Shown: positions 8,323-17,005, counted from the stretch's first letter. The stretch is DNA of 64,000 bases from Mycobacterium gordonae (GCF_002101675.1 NZ_LQOY01000216.1:1-64000); one strand, 5' to 3'. Made by a program: numbers and translations. The notes: generated from the sequence alone by a model not told the origin.

Positions 8323-9183
8323 GTGAACATGATTGAGGTGCCCGGCGGCCGGGTGTGGTTCAAACGGGTGGGCACGGGCGACGGCCTGCCCCTCCTGGTC
8401 GTGCACGGCGGGCCCGGCTTGCCGCACTACTACCTCAGCTCACTGGAACGCCTGGCCGACGAGCGCGAGGTCATCTTCTGGGACCAGCTCGGCTGCGGTA
8501 ACTCCGAACGTCCGTCCGACCCGGACCTGTGGACCATGCGGCGCTCGGTGGGCGAAATGGACGCCGTGGTCCGGGCGTTGGGGCTCAGCGCTTTCCACAT
8601 CTTCGGCAACTCGTGGGGTGGCATGCTGGCACAGCAGTACGTGCTCGACGTGCCCTCGGGCGCGGTCAGCCTCACCATCTCCAACAGCGCCGCATCGATC
8701 CCCGTGTTCGCCGAGAACGTGATCCGGCTGAAGTCCGAACTGGACGCAGCCACCCAGGACGCGATCGATCGCCACGAAGCCGCCGGTACCACCGATTCTG
8801 GGGAATACCAGGCCGCAATCACCACCTGGAACGAAACCTACCTGTGCCGGTCGTTGCCCTGGCCGAGCGATCTTTACCGGGCCTTCCAAAACATGGGCGC
8901 CGAGATTTTCCAGACGATGTTCGGGCCCAGCGACTTTCACATCGTCGGCACCATCCGGGACTGGGATGTGGTGGACCGGCTCGGCGAGATCACGCTGCCG
9001 ACCCTGCTGCTCGCCGGCAGGTTCGACGAATGCTCACCGGAGCACATGCGGGAAATGCACGAGCTCATCAAGGGCTCGCGTTTCGAGTTCTTCGAGAAGA
9101 CGGCGCATCTGCCGTTCATCGAGGAGCCCGAGCGTTTCGACGGCGTGATGCGCGACTTCCTGCGCCGACACGACCGAGCTTGA
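8323..9183 (+). CDS. Alpha/beta hydrolase, proline iminopeptidase-like
   Basis: 286-residue alpha/beta hydrolase of the prolyl aminopeptidase group. The oxyanion motif HGGPG occurs at about residues 27-31, WDQLGCGNSERP follows, the nucleophile elbow is GNSWGG (Ser about 105), the acid is Asp in GRFDECSP and the catalytic His is in KTAHLPFIEEPE. All three catalytic residues are present, so an active cytosolic peptidase or amidase is likely; true substrate unknown. GTG 8323 is taken because of the -10 spacing; ATG 8329 is two codons later. It diverges from meaB across the hairpin repeat. Confidence 0.85.
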   Translation: MNMIEVPGGRVWFKRVGTGDGLPLLVVHGGPGLPHYYLSSLERLADEREVIFWDQLGCGNSERPSDPDLWTMRRSVGEMDAVVRALGLSAFHIFGNSWGGMLAQQYVLDVPSGAVSLTISNSAASIPVFAENVIRLKSELDAATQDAIDRHEAAGTTDSGEYQAAITTWNETYLCRSLPWPSDLYRAFQNMGAEIFQTMFGPSDFHIVGTIRDWDVVDRLGEITLPTLLLAGRFDECSPEHMREMHELIKGSRFEFFEKTAHLPFIEEPERFDGVMRDFLRRHDRA

Positions 9184-9268
9184 TCGCCAGCGAATGCGGG
9201 TACAGGCCAGCTGTGGTTGGCTACACATGATGAAGCTGCGGCGTGATCGCAATAAGGGGGACTCGGTG

Positions 9269-10072
9269 ATGAAGCGTCAGGTCGGGGCGAGCCTGCGGGT
9301 CACCGTCACCGACCCCACGGCTCTCGAGTTCCAGATCGCGGTCGCGGCGCTACCCGGGCTGCAGATCGACGAGTCGCTGACGGTGAACCTGGACGGCAAG
9401 CCGGTCGCAGTGCGTGAGATCGCCGGCGAACACGGCACGAGGATCCACACCGCCGATGTCGGGGTGGGTGATCTGCAGGTCACCTATGAGGCCACGGTGA
9501 CCGGGCGGGCCGAACCGATCGCGGTCCGAGATCTCGACGTCTCGACTTATCTGCGCCCCAGCCGCTACGCCGAGGCCGACAAGTTCTTCGGCTTCGCGGC
9601 CACCGAGTTCGGTCAGTTCACCAACTCCGTGACGCTGCTGGAGAAGGTGTCCTCCTGGGTGGGGACCAGGTTGAAATACGTTCCGGGGTCTAGTGATCCG
9701 ATCGACGGTGCGACGGACACCCTGCTGGCCGGCGCCGGTGTGTGCCGCGACTACGCACACCTGGTGGTGGCATTGCTGCGCGCGGTCAATGTGCCGGCCC
9801 GGCTGGTCGCGGTGTACGCCCCGGGTTGCGACCCGATGGACTTCCATGCGGTCGCCGAAGCGCTGATCGACGGACAGTGGCAGGTGGTGGACGCGACCTG
9901 TCTGGCGCCCCGGCAGACGATGCTACGGATCGCCACCGGACGCGACGCCGCCGACACCGCCTTCTTGGACAACCACCGCGGTTCGATCGAGCTGACCGAA
10001 TCGGTGATCACCGCGGTGACCGTCGACCCGCTGCCCCGCGACTCAGTGGAAGACCTGGTCGCGCTAGGCTGA
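9269..10072 (+). CDS. Transglutaminase-like cysteine peptidase domain protein
   Basis: 267-residue protein with an N-terminal beta-rich domain and a C-terminal transglutaminase-like core. The catalytic Cys is in GAGVCRDYAHL, the His in DFHAVAEALI and the Asp in WQVVDATCLAP, in the usual order. No signal peptide is seen, so it is probably cytosolic, as in the mycobacterial homologues often found near ATP-grasp/alpha-E genes. ATG 9269 is chosen because AAGGGGG ends eight bases before it; a longer frame begins at 9194 without a ribosome site. It converges on the crotonase gene, with hairpin repeat B between the two stops. Confidence 0.8.
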   Translation: MKRQVGASLRVTVTDPTALEFQIAVAALPGLQIDESLTVNLDGKPVAVREIAGEHGTRIHTADVGVGDLQVTYEATVTGRAEPIAVRDLDVSTYLRPSRYAEADKFFGFAATEFGQFTNSVTLLEKVSSWVGTRLKYVPGSSDPIDGATDTLLAGAGVCRDYAHLVVALLRAVNVPARLVAVYAPGCDPMDFHAVAEALIDGQWQVVDATCLAPRQTMLRIATGRDAADTAFLDNHRGSIELTESVITAVTVDPLPRDSVEDLVALG

Positions 10073-10081
10073 GTTACCTGG

Positions 10082-10143
10082 CGCGAGCAGACGCAAAAGC
10101 GCCCAAAATTGGGCATTTTGGGGCGCTTTTGCGTCTGCTCGCG
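10082..10143. repeat. Hairpin repeat, copy B (bidirectional terminator position)
   Basis: Near-perfect inverted repeat: arm GCGAGCAGACGCAAAAGCGC is mirrored by GCGCTTTTGCGTCTGCTCGC, with inner CCCAAAA/TTTTGGG pairing and a short loop. It lies between the convergent stops of the transglutaminase-like and crotonase genes, a place where it could end transcription from both sides. It is the best-preserved of the three copies. Confidence 0.9.
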
Positions 10144-10148
10144 AGGCT

Positions 10149-10916
10149 TCAGTTCTTTCCGGCGTTGAGCTTGCTGACGATCGCCCGGAAGTCCTCGGTC
10201 ACGAACGACTGGTGTTCGGCCGACAGCGCGTAGTCCAGGCTGGCCAGCACCGCGCGTTCCAGGTGAATGTTGAGCACCCGTTTGGTGCTCTCCACCGCCT
10301 GCTGCGGCAGTTCCATGATCTTCTGGGCGCACTCCACCGCCGCGGCGAACGGATCGTCGGCCACGTGGTTGGCCAGCCCCAGCTCGACCGCTCGTTGGGC
10401 GCGAATCCTGGTGCCGGTCAACGCATATTCCTTGGCCAGCAGCAGGCTGATGTGCAGTGGCCAGGTCAGTGGCCCACCGTCGGCGGCCACCAACCCCACC
10501 TGCACATGCGGGTCGGCGAGAAACGCGTCCGGGGCAATGTAGACGATGTCGCTGAGCGCCACCAGGCTGCAGCCCAGCCCGACGGCCGGACCGTTGACGG
10601 CCGCGATCACCGGGATCCGGCACCGCGCCATGCCCAGCACAATCTCGCGTCCGTCCCGAATCGTCTTGGCGCGCAAGGCGGCGTCTTCGGCCAGTTCGGC
10701 CAGATACGCGAAATCCCCGCCGGCGGAGAAGGCCTTGCCGCTACCGGTGAGCACCGCGGCCCGGGCCGATGCGTCGTCGGTGAGTCGCTGCCACAACCGG
10801 GCGAGTCCGACGTGCAGACTGTCGTTGACCGCGTTGAGGTCGTCGGGCCGGTTCAGCGTGATGATCCGCAGCGGCCCGTCGGCGCGAACGTCGATTTCGC
10901 TTGGCATGTCGTACAT
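10149..10916 (-). CDS. Enoyl-CoA hydratase/isomerase (crotonase) family protein
   Basis: 255-residue crotonase-fold enzyme for hydration or isomerisation of an acyl-CoA intermediate. The CoA-oxyanion segments are SAGGDFAYLAELAED and NGPAVGLGCSLVALSDI. At the usual catalytic Glu in the PE(V/I) segment it has His (FLADPHVQVGL), while the second Glu is retained in AKEYALTG. Classic hydratase chemistry may therefore be altered, and isomerase or other crotonase activity is possible. Its ATG starts immediately after the stop of the upstream dehydrogenase (TGACATG), so it belongs to the minus-strand operon that also holds the two dehydrogenases and the ligase. Confidence 0.88.
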   Translation of the reverse strand: MYDMPSEIDVRADGPLRIITLNRPDDLNAVNDSLHVGLARLWQRLTDDASARAAVLTGSGKAFSAGGDFAYLAELAEDAALRAKTIRDGREIVLGMARCRIPVIAAVNGPAVGLGCSLVALSDIVYIAPDAFLADPHVQVGLVAADGGPLTWPLHISLLLAKEYALTGTRIRAQRAVELGLANHVADDPFAAAVECAQKIMELPQQAVESTKRVLNIHLERAVLASLDYALSAEHQSFVTEDFRAIVSKLNAGKN

Positions 10917-10917
10917 G

Positions 10918-12006
10918 TCAGACTCCCAATCCCAAGATTCGCGAGGCGATGATGTTCTTCTGTATCTGTGAGGTCCCGCCCATCACGCTCTGCGCACGGC
11001 TGTACAGGTAGGCGTTGAACAGCCCGGGGTCGCGGGTCCCGCCGACGGCCAGGGCCGCGTGCCCGACGGACTGCTCCACCCACGTCATCAGTAGCTTGTC
11101 CAGCGAGCCCTCCGGACCGTGGGACACCCCGTCGAGTTGCTCGGACAACCGGCGCCGCACGTGGTGTGTCAGCATCTCGGCCTGCACCGCCGCCCACGCC
11201 AGGTCATCGTCGACCTCTCCGTCACTGCGGGCCACCAACTCGGCGACCAGCTTGTTGTAGCGGGCCGCGTAGCCCAGGGTGGACGGTTCCCGCTCGTGCC
11301 CGACGACCGTCATGGCGACGGCCCACCCGTCACCGGGCGCGCCGACCATGCGGTCCGCCGGGACGGTGGCGCCGTCGAAGAACACCTGGCCGAACTCGTT
11401 GGTAACGCCGTTGATCATCTGCAGCGGACGCTGTTGCACGCCAGGCTGTTTCATTGACAGCACGAAAGCCGACAGGCCGCGGTGCCGTTTGGCACCGGGG
11501 TCGGTGCGGGCTAGCAGCAGGCACCAGTCGGCGACGTCGGAGTAGCTGGTCCAGATCTTGTGGCCGTGGATCACGTAGTTGTCGCCGTCCCGGGTCGCAC
11601 TGGTGGTCAGCGACGCGAGATCCGAACCAGCCCCAGGCTCGCTGAACCCCTGACACCAGCGGTCGGATCCGTTGATGATGCCGGGCAGGAAACGCCGCCG
11701 CAGCGCGTCGCTGCCGTGGCGGCCGATACCCATGACCAGATAGCCGACGCTGGGACGCGGCGGAGCACCGGCGCGGGCAATTTCTTCGTCGACGATGACG
11801 TCGTAGACCGGCGGTAGCTCGAACCCTCCGTAGTCGCGCGGCCAGGACAGGCCGAAGAAGCCCTCGTGGTAAAGCGCACGGTGCCAGTCCGCCTGGCGGG
11901 CCCAGTATTCGTCTCCGGAACCGCCGAACTCTTTGGCGTGCAGGGAAAGCCACTCGCGTAACCGATGCCGGAACTCGGCCTCCTGCGGTGAGTCACGAAA
12001 GTCCAC
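10918..12006 (-). CDS. Acyl-CoA dehydrogenase, larger subunit of a FadE pair
   Basis: 362-residue flavin acyl-CoA dehydrogenase. The FAD/substrate segment GFSEPGAGSDLASL, the KIWTSYSDVADW block and the C-terminal QSVMGGTSQIQKNIIASRI are present. It has GGTSQIQ where homotetrameric enzymes usually have Glu, as in mycobacterial split FadE pairs; a candidate base is the Glu in VGHEREPST. Its 5' end overlaps the 3' end of the second FadE gene by 14 bases, supporting co-translation and an alpha2beta2 enzyme. It should introduce the alpha-beta double bond before the neighbouring crotonase acts. Confidence 0.9.
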   Translation of the reverse strand: MDFRDSPQEAEFRHRLREWLSLHAKEFGGSGDEYWARQADWHRALYHEGFFGLSWPRDYGGFELPPVYDVIVDEEIARAGAPPRPSVGYLVMGIGRHGSDALRRRFLPGIINGSDRWCQGFSEPGAGSDLASLTTSATRDGDNYVIHGHKIWTSYSDVADWCLLLARTDPGAKRHRGLSAFVLSMKQPGVQQRPLQMINGVTNEFGQVFFDGATVPADRMVGAPGDGWAVAMTVVGHEREPSTLGYAARYNKLVAELVARSDGEVDDDLAWAAVQAEMLTHHVRRRLSEQLDGVSHGPEGSLDKLLMTWVEQSVGHAALAVGGTRDPGLFNAYLYSRAQSVMGGTSQIQKNIIASRILGLGV

Positions 12007-12898
12007 GGCCGACCTCCTTCAGGTTGACCGGCCACAGCTCGGTCGATGTCAGCGCGCGGCGCAGATATACATGCGCCAGGCACTCCCAGGTGTTGCCGAT
12101 CCCGCCATGCACCTGGATCGACGTTTCGCACACGGTGCGGGTGGCGCGGGCGCAATAGACCTTCGCCACCCGCGCAGCCTGGATCGCGGCGGCCGGCCCG
12201 AGTTCGTCCACGGCCCAGGCGGCATGGCGCAGAATGCTCACCGAGCCCTCGATCAATGCCAGGCTCTCGGCGAGCAGGTGAGCGACGGCCTGGTAGGACC
12301 CGATCGACTTTCCATATTGCTCACGAATTTTGGCGTAGTCGCACGCGAGCGCGTGGGCGCCGCGCGCGCAGCCGAGAAGGTCTGCGGCCGTGCCGACCAA
12401 GGCGAGGGCCAGCCACCTGTCGGCAGCGTCGGCAGGCACCTCGCCCAATTGCGTTGCCGCATCGGCCACTCCGATACAGCTGCGGGTCAGGTCCGCACCA
12501 CCGTCGTCGTCCCCGAGTTCAGCAGCAAGCACCGCGGTGCCCGAGAGCTGCAACGCCCGTCGATAGCCGCGGGTGTCGAAGGCGATACCGCCGACCGCCA
12601 CCGTCGCGGCGCCGACAGCCGAACCGAGGTGGCGGCCCAGATCGTCGCCCAGCACCGGCCCGAGAAATGGAGCGTCGACCAGCCGGCGCCCGAATTCCTC
12701 GGCAACCAGCGCGACTTCGACCCCCGAGGCTCCGTCCGACCGCAGCGAACGCCAGCCCGTCTGCTCGATCTGCCTGTCCAGACGCGCGATCCGGGTCTGG
12801 TCGGCCAGCTCCTGCACCGCGGTGAGCCCGAGGTCGTCAGCCATCTTCGCCGCGGCATCGCGCAATTGCTGTTGTTCAGCGTTCAGACGTACATCCAT
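11993..12898 (-). CDS. Acyl-CoA dehydrogenase, smaller subunit of a FadE pair
   Basis: 301-residue acyl-CoA dehydrogenase-fold protein, shorter than homotetrameric enzymes. It keeps the C-terminal helical domain with REQYGKSIGSYQAVAHLLAE and VHGGIGNTWE, but the middle beta domain is poorly conserved. This is the usual look of the partner subunit of split mycobacterial FadE enzymes. It overlaps the upstream ligase by 23 bases and the downstream FadE by 14 bases, so all three are translated together. Confidence 0.87.
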   Translation of the reverse strand: MDVRLNAEQQQLRDAAAKMADDLGLTAVQELADQTRIARLDRQIEQTGWRSLRSDGASGVEVALVAEEFGRRLVDAPFLGPVLGDDLGRHLGSAVGAATVAVGGIAFDTRGYRRALQLSGTAVLAAELGDDDGGADLTRSCIGVADAATQLGEVPADAADRWLALALVGTAADLLGCARGAHALACDYAKIREQYGKSIGSYQAVAHLLAESLALIEGSVSILRHAAWAVDELGPAAAIQAARVAKVYCARATRTVCETSIQVHGGIGNTWECLAHVYLRRALTSTELWPVNLKEVGRGLS

Positions 12899-14279
12899 AG
12901 CTCTCCTTGAGCACTCTGCGCAGCACCTTGCCCGACGGCAGGCGCGGGATCTCGGTCACGAACACCACCCGGCTCAGGCGCTTGTAGGACGCGAGTTTCG
13001 CCTCGACCCGGGCAGCGAGTTCGCAAGAATCGACCGGGGTGTGGGTGACCACGGCAGCGATGACGGCTTCACCGTTGGCGCCATCCGGTACACCGAAGAC
13101 CGCGCAGTCTCGCACCGCGGGATGTCCGTGTAGCACGGTTTCGATTTCGGCGGGCGCCACCTGGAAACCCCGCACCTTGATCATTTCCTTGATGCGGTCG
13201 GTGATCCGCAACCAGCCGTCGGCGTCCAGCGACCCGACGTCTCCGGTTCGGTACCAGCCGCCGTCGAGGACGTCGGTGGTCGCCGCCGCCGGCAGGTAGC
13301 CCGCCATCAGCGAATCAGCCCGCGCCTGGATCTCACCCACCTCGCCGGGACCGGCCGGCTCGCCGGTGCCCAGCGAGACCACCCGCAACTGCACGCCCGG
13401 CACTGCGCGCCCGACGGAGTCCAGGCGCGCACCGCGTACCGGATTACAGGCGATCACCGGCAGTTCGGTGGTGCCGTAGGCCGGAACCCAGCCGATGCCG
13501 GTGCGCCGGGTCACGGTCTCGGCGATGCTGGCGGTGACCGGCGTGGCGCCCCACATGATGTACCGCAGCGATGACAGGTCGTAGGACTCCAGGCCGGGGT
13601 GCGACGCGATGGCCAACGCGATCGGCGCGACGGCCATTTCGACTGTGATGCGGTCGGTTTCGATGTGTCGCAGCATCTGTTCGACGTTGAACCGCGGATG
13701 CAACCTGACCGACGCCCCCGTACGCAGCGCGGTGAGGATGTTGAGCAAGCCGAGAATGTGCGACGGCGGGGTGGTGACCTGGAGCCGATCGCGGTTGGTC
13801 AGTTCCAGGGCGCCGCGCCAGTGCCCAACCGCCGCGTCCAACGATGCGTGGGTGTGCCGCACCGCCTTCGGCAGGCCGGTAGTGCCGGAGCTGAAGACCA
13901 ACACCGCGTCGCCACGCGGCCGCGCCGCGGTGATTCCGGATTCGGCCGGGACTACCGGTTCGTCAAGGTGCAGCATGGGCATCACGCCGGCCAGCACCGG
14001 ATGGTCACCGATCGCGTCGTCCGGGTCGGTGAGGGCCAGGGCGTGCTCGACCTCGTCGCGTTTCCACGCTGGGCTGATCAGCACGGCGGCCGCGCCGATC
14101 CGCCAGATCGCGTGCACGGCGGCGATGAACTCCGGCCGGTTGGATGCCATGAGCGCGACCCGCTGCCCGGCGACGGCCCCTCGCTTGCGTAGCGTCGCGA
14201 CCAGACTGTCGGTCAGCGCGTCAAGTTCGGGCAGGGTGAAATGCCGATCCTCGAACACGAGCGCGGCCGGTTCGGTCAC
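12876..14279 (-). CDS. AMP-dependent acyl-CoA synthetase
   Basis: 467-residue ANL-superfamily ligase that activates a carboxylic acid to its CoA ester through an acyl-AMP. The P-loop VFSSGTTGLPKAVRHTH, the YGTTE motif, WYRTGDVGSLDADGWL and the C-terminal catalytic Lys in PRLPSGKVLRR are all present. It is slightly short for the family and begins at GTG. It is the first gene of the dehydrogenase/crotonase operon and diverges from a ferredoxin gene across a palindromic operator, so it probably commits an imported acid to the pathway. The acid itself is not predictable. Confidence 0.9.
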   Translation of the reverse strand: MTEPAALVFEDRHFTLPELDALTDSLVATLRKRGAVAGQRVALMASNRPEFIAAVHAIWRIGAAAVLISPAWKRDEVEHALALTDPDDAIGDHPVLAGVMPMLHLDEPVVPAESGITAARPRGDAVLVFSSGTTGLPKAVRHTHASLDAAVGHWRGALELTNRDRLQVTTPPSHILGLLNILTALRTGASVRLHPRFNVEQMLRHIETDRITVEMAVAPIALAIASHPGLESYDLSSLRYIMWGATPVTASIAETVTRRTGIGWVPAYGTTELPVIACNPVRGARLDSVGRAVPGVQLRVVSLGTGEPAGPGEVGEIQARADSLMAGYLPAAATTDVLDGGWYRTGDVGSLDADGWLRITDRIKEMIKVRGFQVAPAEIETVLHGHPAVRDCAVFGVPDGANGEAVIAAVVTHTPVDSCELAARVEAKLASYKRLSRVVFVTEIPRLPSGKVLRRVLKESYGCTSER

Positions 14280-14323
14280 GTCTCGATCCCTCCGGCGGTC
14301 TTGAGAAGATCCTATCGTCTAGT

Positions 14324-14338
14324 GAGAATAGTATTCTC
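14324..14338. promoter_or_regulatory. Palindromic operator in the ligase/ferredoxin divergent promoter
   Basis: GAGAATA-G-TATTCTC is a perfect 7-bp inverted repeat with one central base, in the 93-bp gap between divergent starts at 14279 and 14373. Size and spacing fit a TetR- or GntR-type repressor site controlling both directions. No regulator gene of that type lies beside it. Confidence 0.6.
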
Positions 14339-14372
14339 TAAAGTGAAGAATACAAGTGCGTGGAAGGTGCGT

Positions 14373-14654
14373 ATGACGGAGGCCGCCGTGGTGACGATTC
14401 ACCTGGACCGCAGGAAGGTGTCGGTGCCACTGGTCCCCGGCGAGACGTTGCTGGAAACCGCGCGGCGGGCGGGGCTGGACCCCCCTTTCAACTGCGAGGC
14501 CGGCAACTGCGGCACCTGCATGGCGCGGCTCACCGAGGGCAGCGCGACCATGCGCGTCAACGACGCCCTCGACGACGACGAGGTAGCCGACGGCTACATT
14601 CTGACGTGCCAGGGCATTCCGGACACGACGCCGATCACCGTCCATTACGAGTAG
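14373..14654 (+). CDS. Plant-type 2Fe-2S ferredoxin
   Basis: 93-residue ferredoxin with the cluster ligands in NCEAGNCGTCMARL (Cys-x4-Cys-x2-Cys) and the fourth Cys in YILTCQGIP. It would carry electrons to an oxygenase or other reductase-coupled enzyme. ATG 14373 follows GGAAGG by six bases; earlier in-frame sequence overlaps the operator and the antisense ligase start. It is first of two plus-strand genes inserted between minus-strand catabolic operons and is divergently expressed with the ligase, so it probably serves the same pathway. No ferredoxin reductase or oxygenase gene is adjacent. Confidence 0.88.
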   Translation: MTEAAVVTIHLDRRKVSVPLVPGETLLETARRAGLDPPFNCEAGNCGTCMARLTEGSATMRVNDALDDDEVADGYILTCQGIPDTTPITVHYE

Positions 14655-14673
14655 TCACGAAAGGCTGGCGCGC

Positions 14674-14988
14674 ATGGCGAGAGGCATCATCTACGTCGAG
14701 ACCTATCCCAGTTCGCCGGACCGCGAACAGGAGTACAACACCTGGTACGACGAAGTCCACCTGCCGGAACTGGTGAACCTCGACGGGATCGTCGCGGCAC
14801 GCCGGCTGCGGCCGGTCAACGGCGACGGACCCTACATCGCGCTCTACGAGATCGAGGGTGACGATCTGCAGGCCGTGCTGGCGGGCATGAGCGGGGCCAA
14901 GCTGACCATGTCCAGTGCGCTGCAACTGGATCCGCCGCCGATCCCGCGGCTGCTCGAGGTGGTCGCCGAGTGTGGCGCGAAGGGCTAG
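14674..14988 (+). CDS. Small dimeric alpha/beta-barrel (EthD/YciI-like) protein
   Basis: 104-residue protein with the motif NTWYDEVHLPELVNLDGIVA, typical of small ferredoxin-like-fold proteins of the EthD/DUF4286 type. These form dimers and are often accessory to degradation of aromatic or hydrophobic compounds. It starts 19 bases after the ferredoxin stop, so the two are co-transcribed. Its 3' end overlaps the stop of the convergent oxidase-like gene by four bases. Biochemical role not established for such proteins. Confidence 0.75.
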   Translation: MARGIIYVETYPSSPDREQEYNTWYDEVHLPELVNLDGIVAARRLRPVNGDGPYIALYEIEGDDLQAVLAGMSGAKLTMSSALQLDPPPIPRLLEVVAECGAKG

Positions 14989-15845
14989 GCCGGCGGTCCT
15001 ATGGCGACCACCTGTTGGGGTGCGAACACCACGCACCGCCCGGTGACCGACGCGTCGGCGTCCCAGCGCACCGCGGCGGTGCCCGACAGCTGAAGCGTTG
15101 CGCCGCTGCGGAAGTCGACGAACAGCAGAGCAGCGGTGGGGTCGGCGAACAGGTTCCCGAAACTGTTGAACATGTTGTTGCCCGGGTAATCCGGCCATAA
15201 CAGGCGACCGGAATCTACGCCGACGAAACCGGGCGGACCGCCGCGGTGCGACGCGTCGTTGCCGGACTCAGGGTGGGTGGTGCCCAGGAAGAATGTGTCG
15301 GCGGCGCGCACGAGATCGACGTCCTGTGGCCGTAATTCGTTGCCCCGGAACACATTCAAGCGAGTGTCAGCGGACGGTCCGCGGACCTGTCGCGGCTGGA
15401 TGTATTGCGGGCAGTTGCCGTAGGCCTGGTCCACCTCGATCACCAGCTCATCGGAATCCGCGGCGGACAACATCCCGTTGATGCGCAGGCGACGGCGGGT
15501 CGGGAAATCCATCACGACCAGGCCGACCGGCTGGGCGGGGAGCAACCCGCGCAAGGGATCCGTCGCCGGCGGTGTCGCCGCGACCAGCAGGCGGGTGGGC
15601 GAGGCGACGTGCAGGAAGCCCGGATCACCGAACAACGGCGATACCCAGAGCCGGCCCGCGCCGTCACGGGCGCTCAGCGCGGCGAAGGTCGCCTTGGCGA
15701 AAAAGGCGCCGGCCCCGCCGCGCAACTCACCACCGGCCACCATCGGCGCCAGCCGCGCCGCCGCCGACTGCACACCGGCCTGTCGTTGCACGGCGAGTTC
15801 GCCGGCATGGAAGCCGACCGCGGCCGCTCGATGATCGTCTGCCAA
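14985..15845 (-). CDS. Pyridoxamine 5'-phosphate oxidase-family flavin-binding protein
   Basis: 286-residue split-barrel protein. Segments LWVSPLFGDPGFLHVASPT, VVMDFPTRRRLRINGML and FGNLFADPTAALLFVDF follow the pattern of pyridoxamine phosphate oxidase-like proteins that bind FMN or F420. There is no clear B6-specific signature, so a role as a flavin/F420 redox protein is more likely than vitamin B6 synthesis. The start is a TTG about ten bases after GAGGGA. It lies downstream of the CoA-transferase on the same strand. Confidence 0.75.
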   Translation of the reverse strand: MADDHRAAAVGFHAGELAVQRQAGVQSAAARLAPMVAGGELRGGAGAFFAKATFAALSARDGAGRLWVSPLFGDPGFLHVASPTRLLVAATPPATDPLRGLLPAQPVGLVVMDFPTRRRLRINGMLSAADSDELVIEVDQAYGNCPQYIQPRQVRGPSADTRLNVFRGNELRPQDVDLVRAADTFFLGTTHPESGNDASHRGGPPGFVGVDSGRLLWPDYPGNNMFNSFGNLFADPTAALLFVDFRSGATLQLSGTAAVRWDADASVTGRCVVFAPQQVVAIGPPA

Positions 15846-15916
15846 ATGGACCAGCTCCCTCGTTGTTCAGCAGACAACTGCAACAGAGCAGGAAGTATTC
15901 CGCGGCGTTGCCGTCG

Positions 15917-17005
15917 CTAGGCCTGCAGCCGGGGCGGCGGGCGATACTCGGGCTGGTAGCCCGCGACGTGGATCGGACTGCCGACCAGCCGCATATCGCC
16001 CGCAAGCACCACGACTTCCGCGGTCGCCTGCAAAGCCTCGGGCAGCGTGCGAACCGCTGCCGCCGGCACCCCGAGCGGGCGCAGCCGCCGTTCCCAGCTT
16101 GCCGCGGTGTCGGCCGCCAGTGCCGCAGTCACCACGGCCAGCACCTCGTCACGCCGGGTGACCCGTTGCGTCATCGTCTCGAAGCCGTCGACACCGGCCT
16201 CGGTGGCGAAGGATTTCCAGAATCCGTCGTGCGTGATGAACAGTGCCAGGTATCCATCGGCTGTCGGAAAAAGTTGAGCCGGAACATAATAGGAGTGGGC
16301 GCCATACGGGCGGCGCTGCGGCTCGGTGCCGTCGTTGAGATACGCGGCCGCGTGATAATTCAGCTGAGAGAACATCACGTCGCGCAGTGACACATCCACC
16401 TGGCCACCGCTGCCGGAGACGATCTTGGCCAAAAGGCCCAGCGCCGCACACATTCCGGTGGAGTTGTCGGCCGACGAGTAGCCCGGCAGGGTCGGGGGAC
16501 CATCCGGATCACCGGTCAACGCGGCGGTACCGACTCCGGCCTGCACGACGTAGTCGAACGCCGGATCGTCGCCCCCGTTGAGCCCGAAGCCGGTGACGGC
16601 GACACACACGATCTTGTCGTTGTACCGACGCAACGTGTCGTAGGTGAGGCCCAGCCGTCGAATGGCAGACGGCTTCAAATTGACCAGCAGCGCATGGGAT
16701 TTCGCAGCCAGAGCACCCAGCCGCTGCTGGCCGTTCGGCGAGTTGAGGTCCAGACAGACGCTGGACTTGTTGCGATTGAGGCTGGCGAAATAGCTGTCGC
16801 CGACGGTGCGGGAGATCTCGCCGCCGGCCGGCTCGATCTTGGTGACGTCGGCGCCCAGGTCCGCGAGCAGCATGGTGGCATACGGCCCGGCCAGCATGGT
16901 CCCGACTTCCAGGATCCGGATGCCGGCCAGCGGTCCCGTTCCCTCGCGAGCAGTCGCAAAAGCCCCTGGGAGCGCATGCTCCAAGGGGCTTTCACGTCTG
17001 CTCAC
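15917..17005 (-). CDS. CaiB/BaiF (class III) CoA-transferase with repeat-encoded N terminus
   Basis: 362-residue family III CoA-transferase that moves CoA between carboxylic acids. Family blocks include GIRILEVGTMLAGPYATML, LNRNKSSVCLDLNSP and the region of the catalytic Asp, DPAFDYVVQAGVG. The first roughly 21 residues (beginning MSRRESPLEHALPG) do not belong to the family: they are encoded by hairpin repeat C. The GTG start lies inside the repeat and overlaps the stop of the upstream F420 gene as GTGA, so translation is coupled. No start codon between the repeat and the conserved core would keep the GIRILEVG strand. Confidence 0.88.
   Translation of the reverse strand: MSRRESPLEHALPGAFATAREGTGPLAGIRILEVGTMLAGPYATMLLADLGADVTKIEPAGGEISRTVGDSYFASLNRNKSSVCLDLNSPNGQQRLGALAAKSHALLVNLKPSAIRRLGLTYDTLRRYNDKIVCVAVTGFGLNGGDDPAFDYVVQAGVGTAALTGDPDGPPTLPGYSSADNSTGMCAALGLLAKIVSGSGGQVDVSLRDVMFSQLNYHAAAYLNDGTEPQRRPYGAHSYYVPAQLFPTADGYLALFITHDGFWKSFATEAGVDGFETMTQRVTRRDEVLAVVTAALAADTAASWERRLRPLGVPAAAVRTLPEALQATAEVVVLAGDMRLVGSPIHVAGYQPEYRPPPRLQA
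16946..17005. repeat. Hairpin repeat, copy C, supplying a start codon
   Basis: Arms GCGAGCAGTCGCAAAAGCCC and GGGGCTTTCACGTCTGCTCAC flank a GGGAGCGCATGCTCC-type centre. Same family as copies A and B. Read on the minus strand the outer arm begins GTGAGCAGACG, giving a GTG start where other copies have GCG. Confidence 0.85.

Noticed and set aside
11933..12910. 325-codon plus-strand open frame
   Set aside because: Antisense to the FadE pair; no ribosome site or family.
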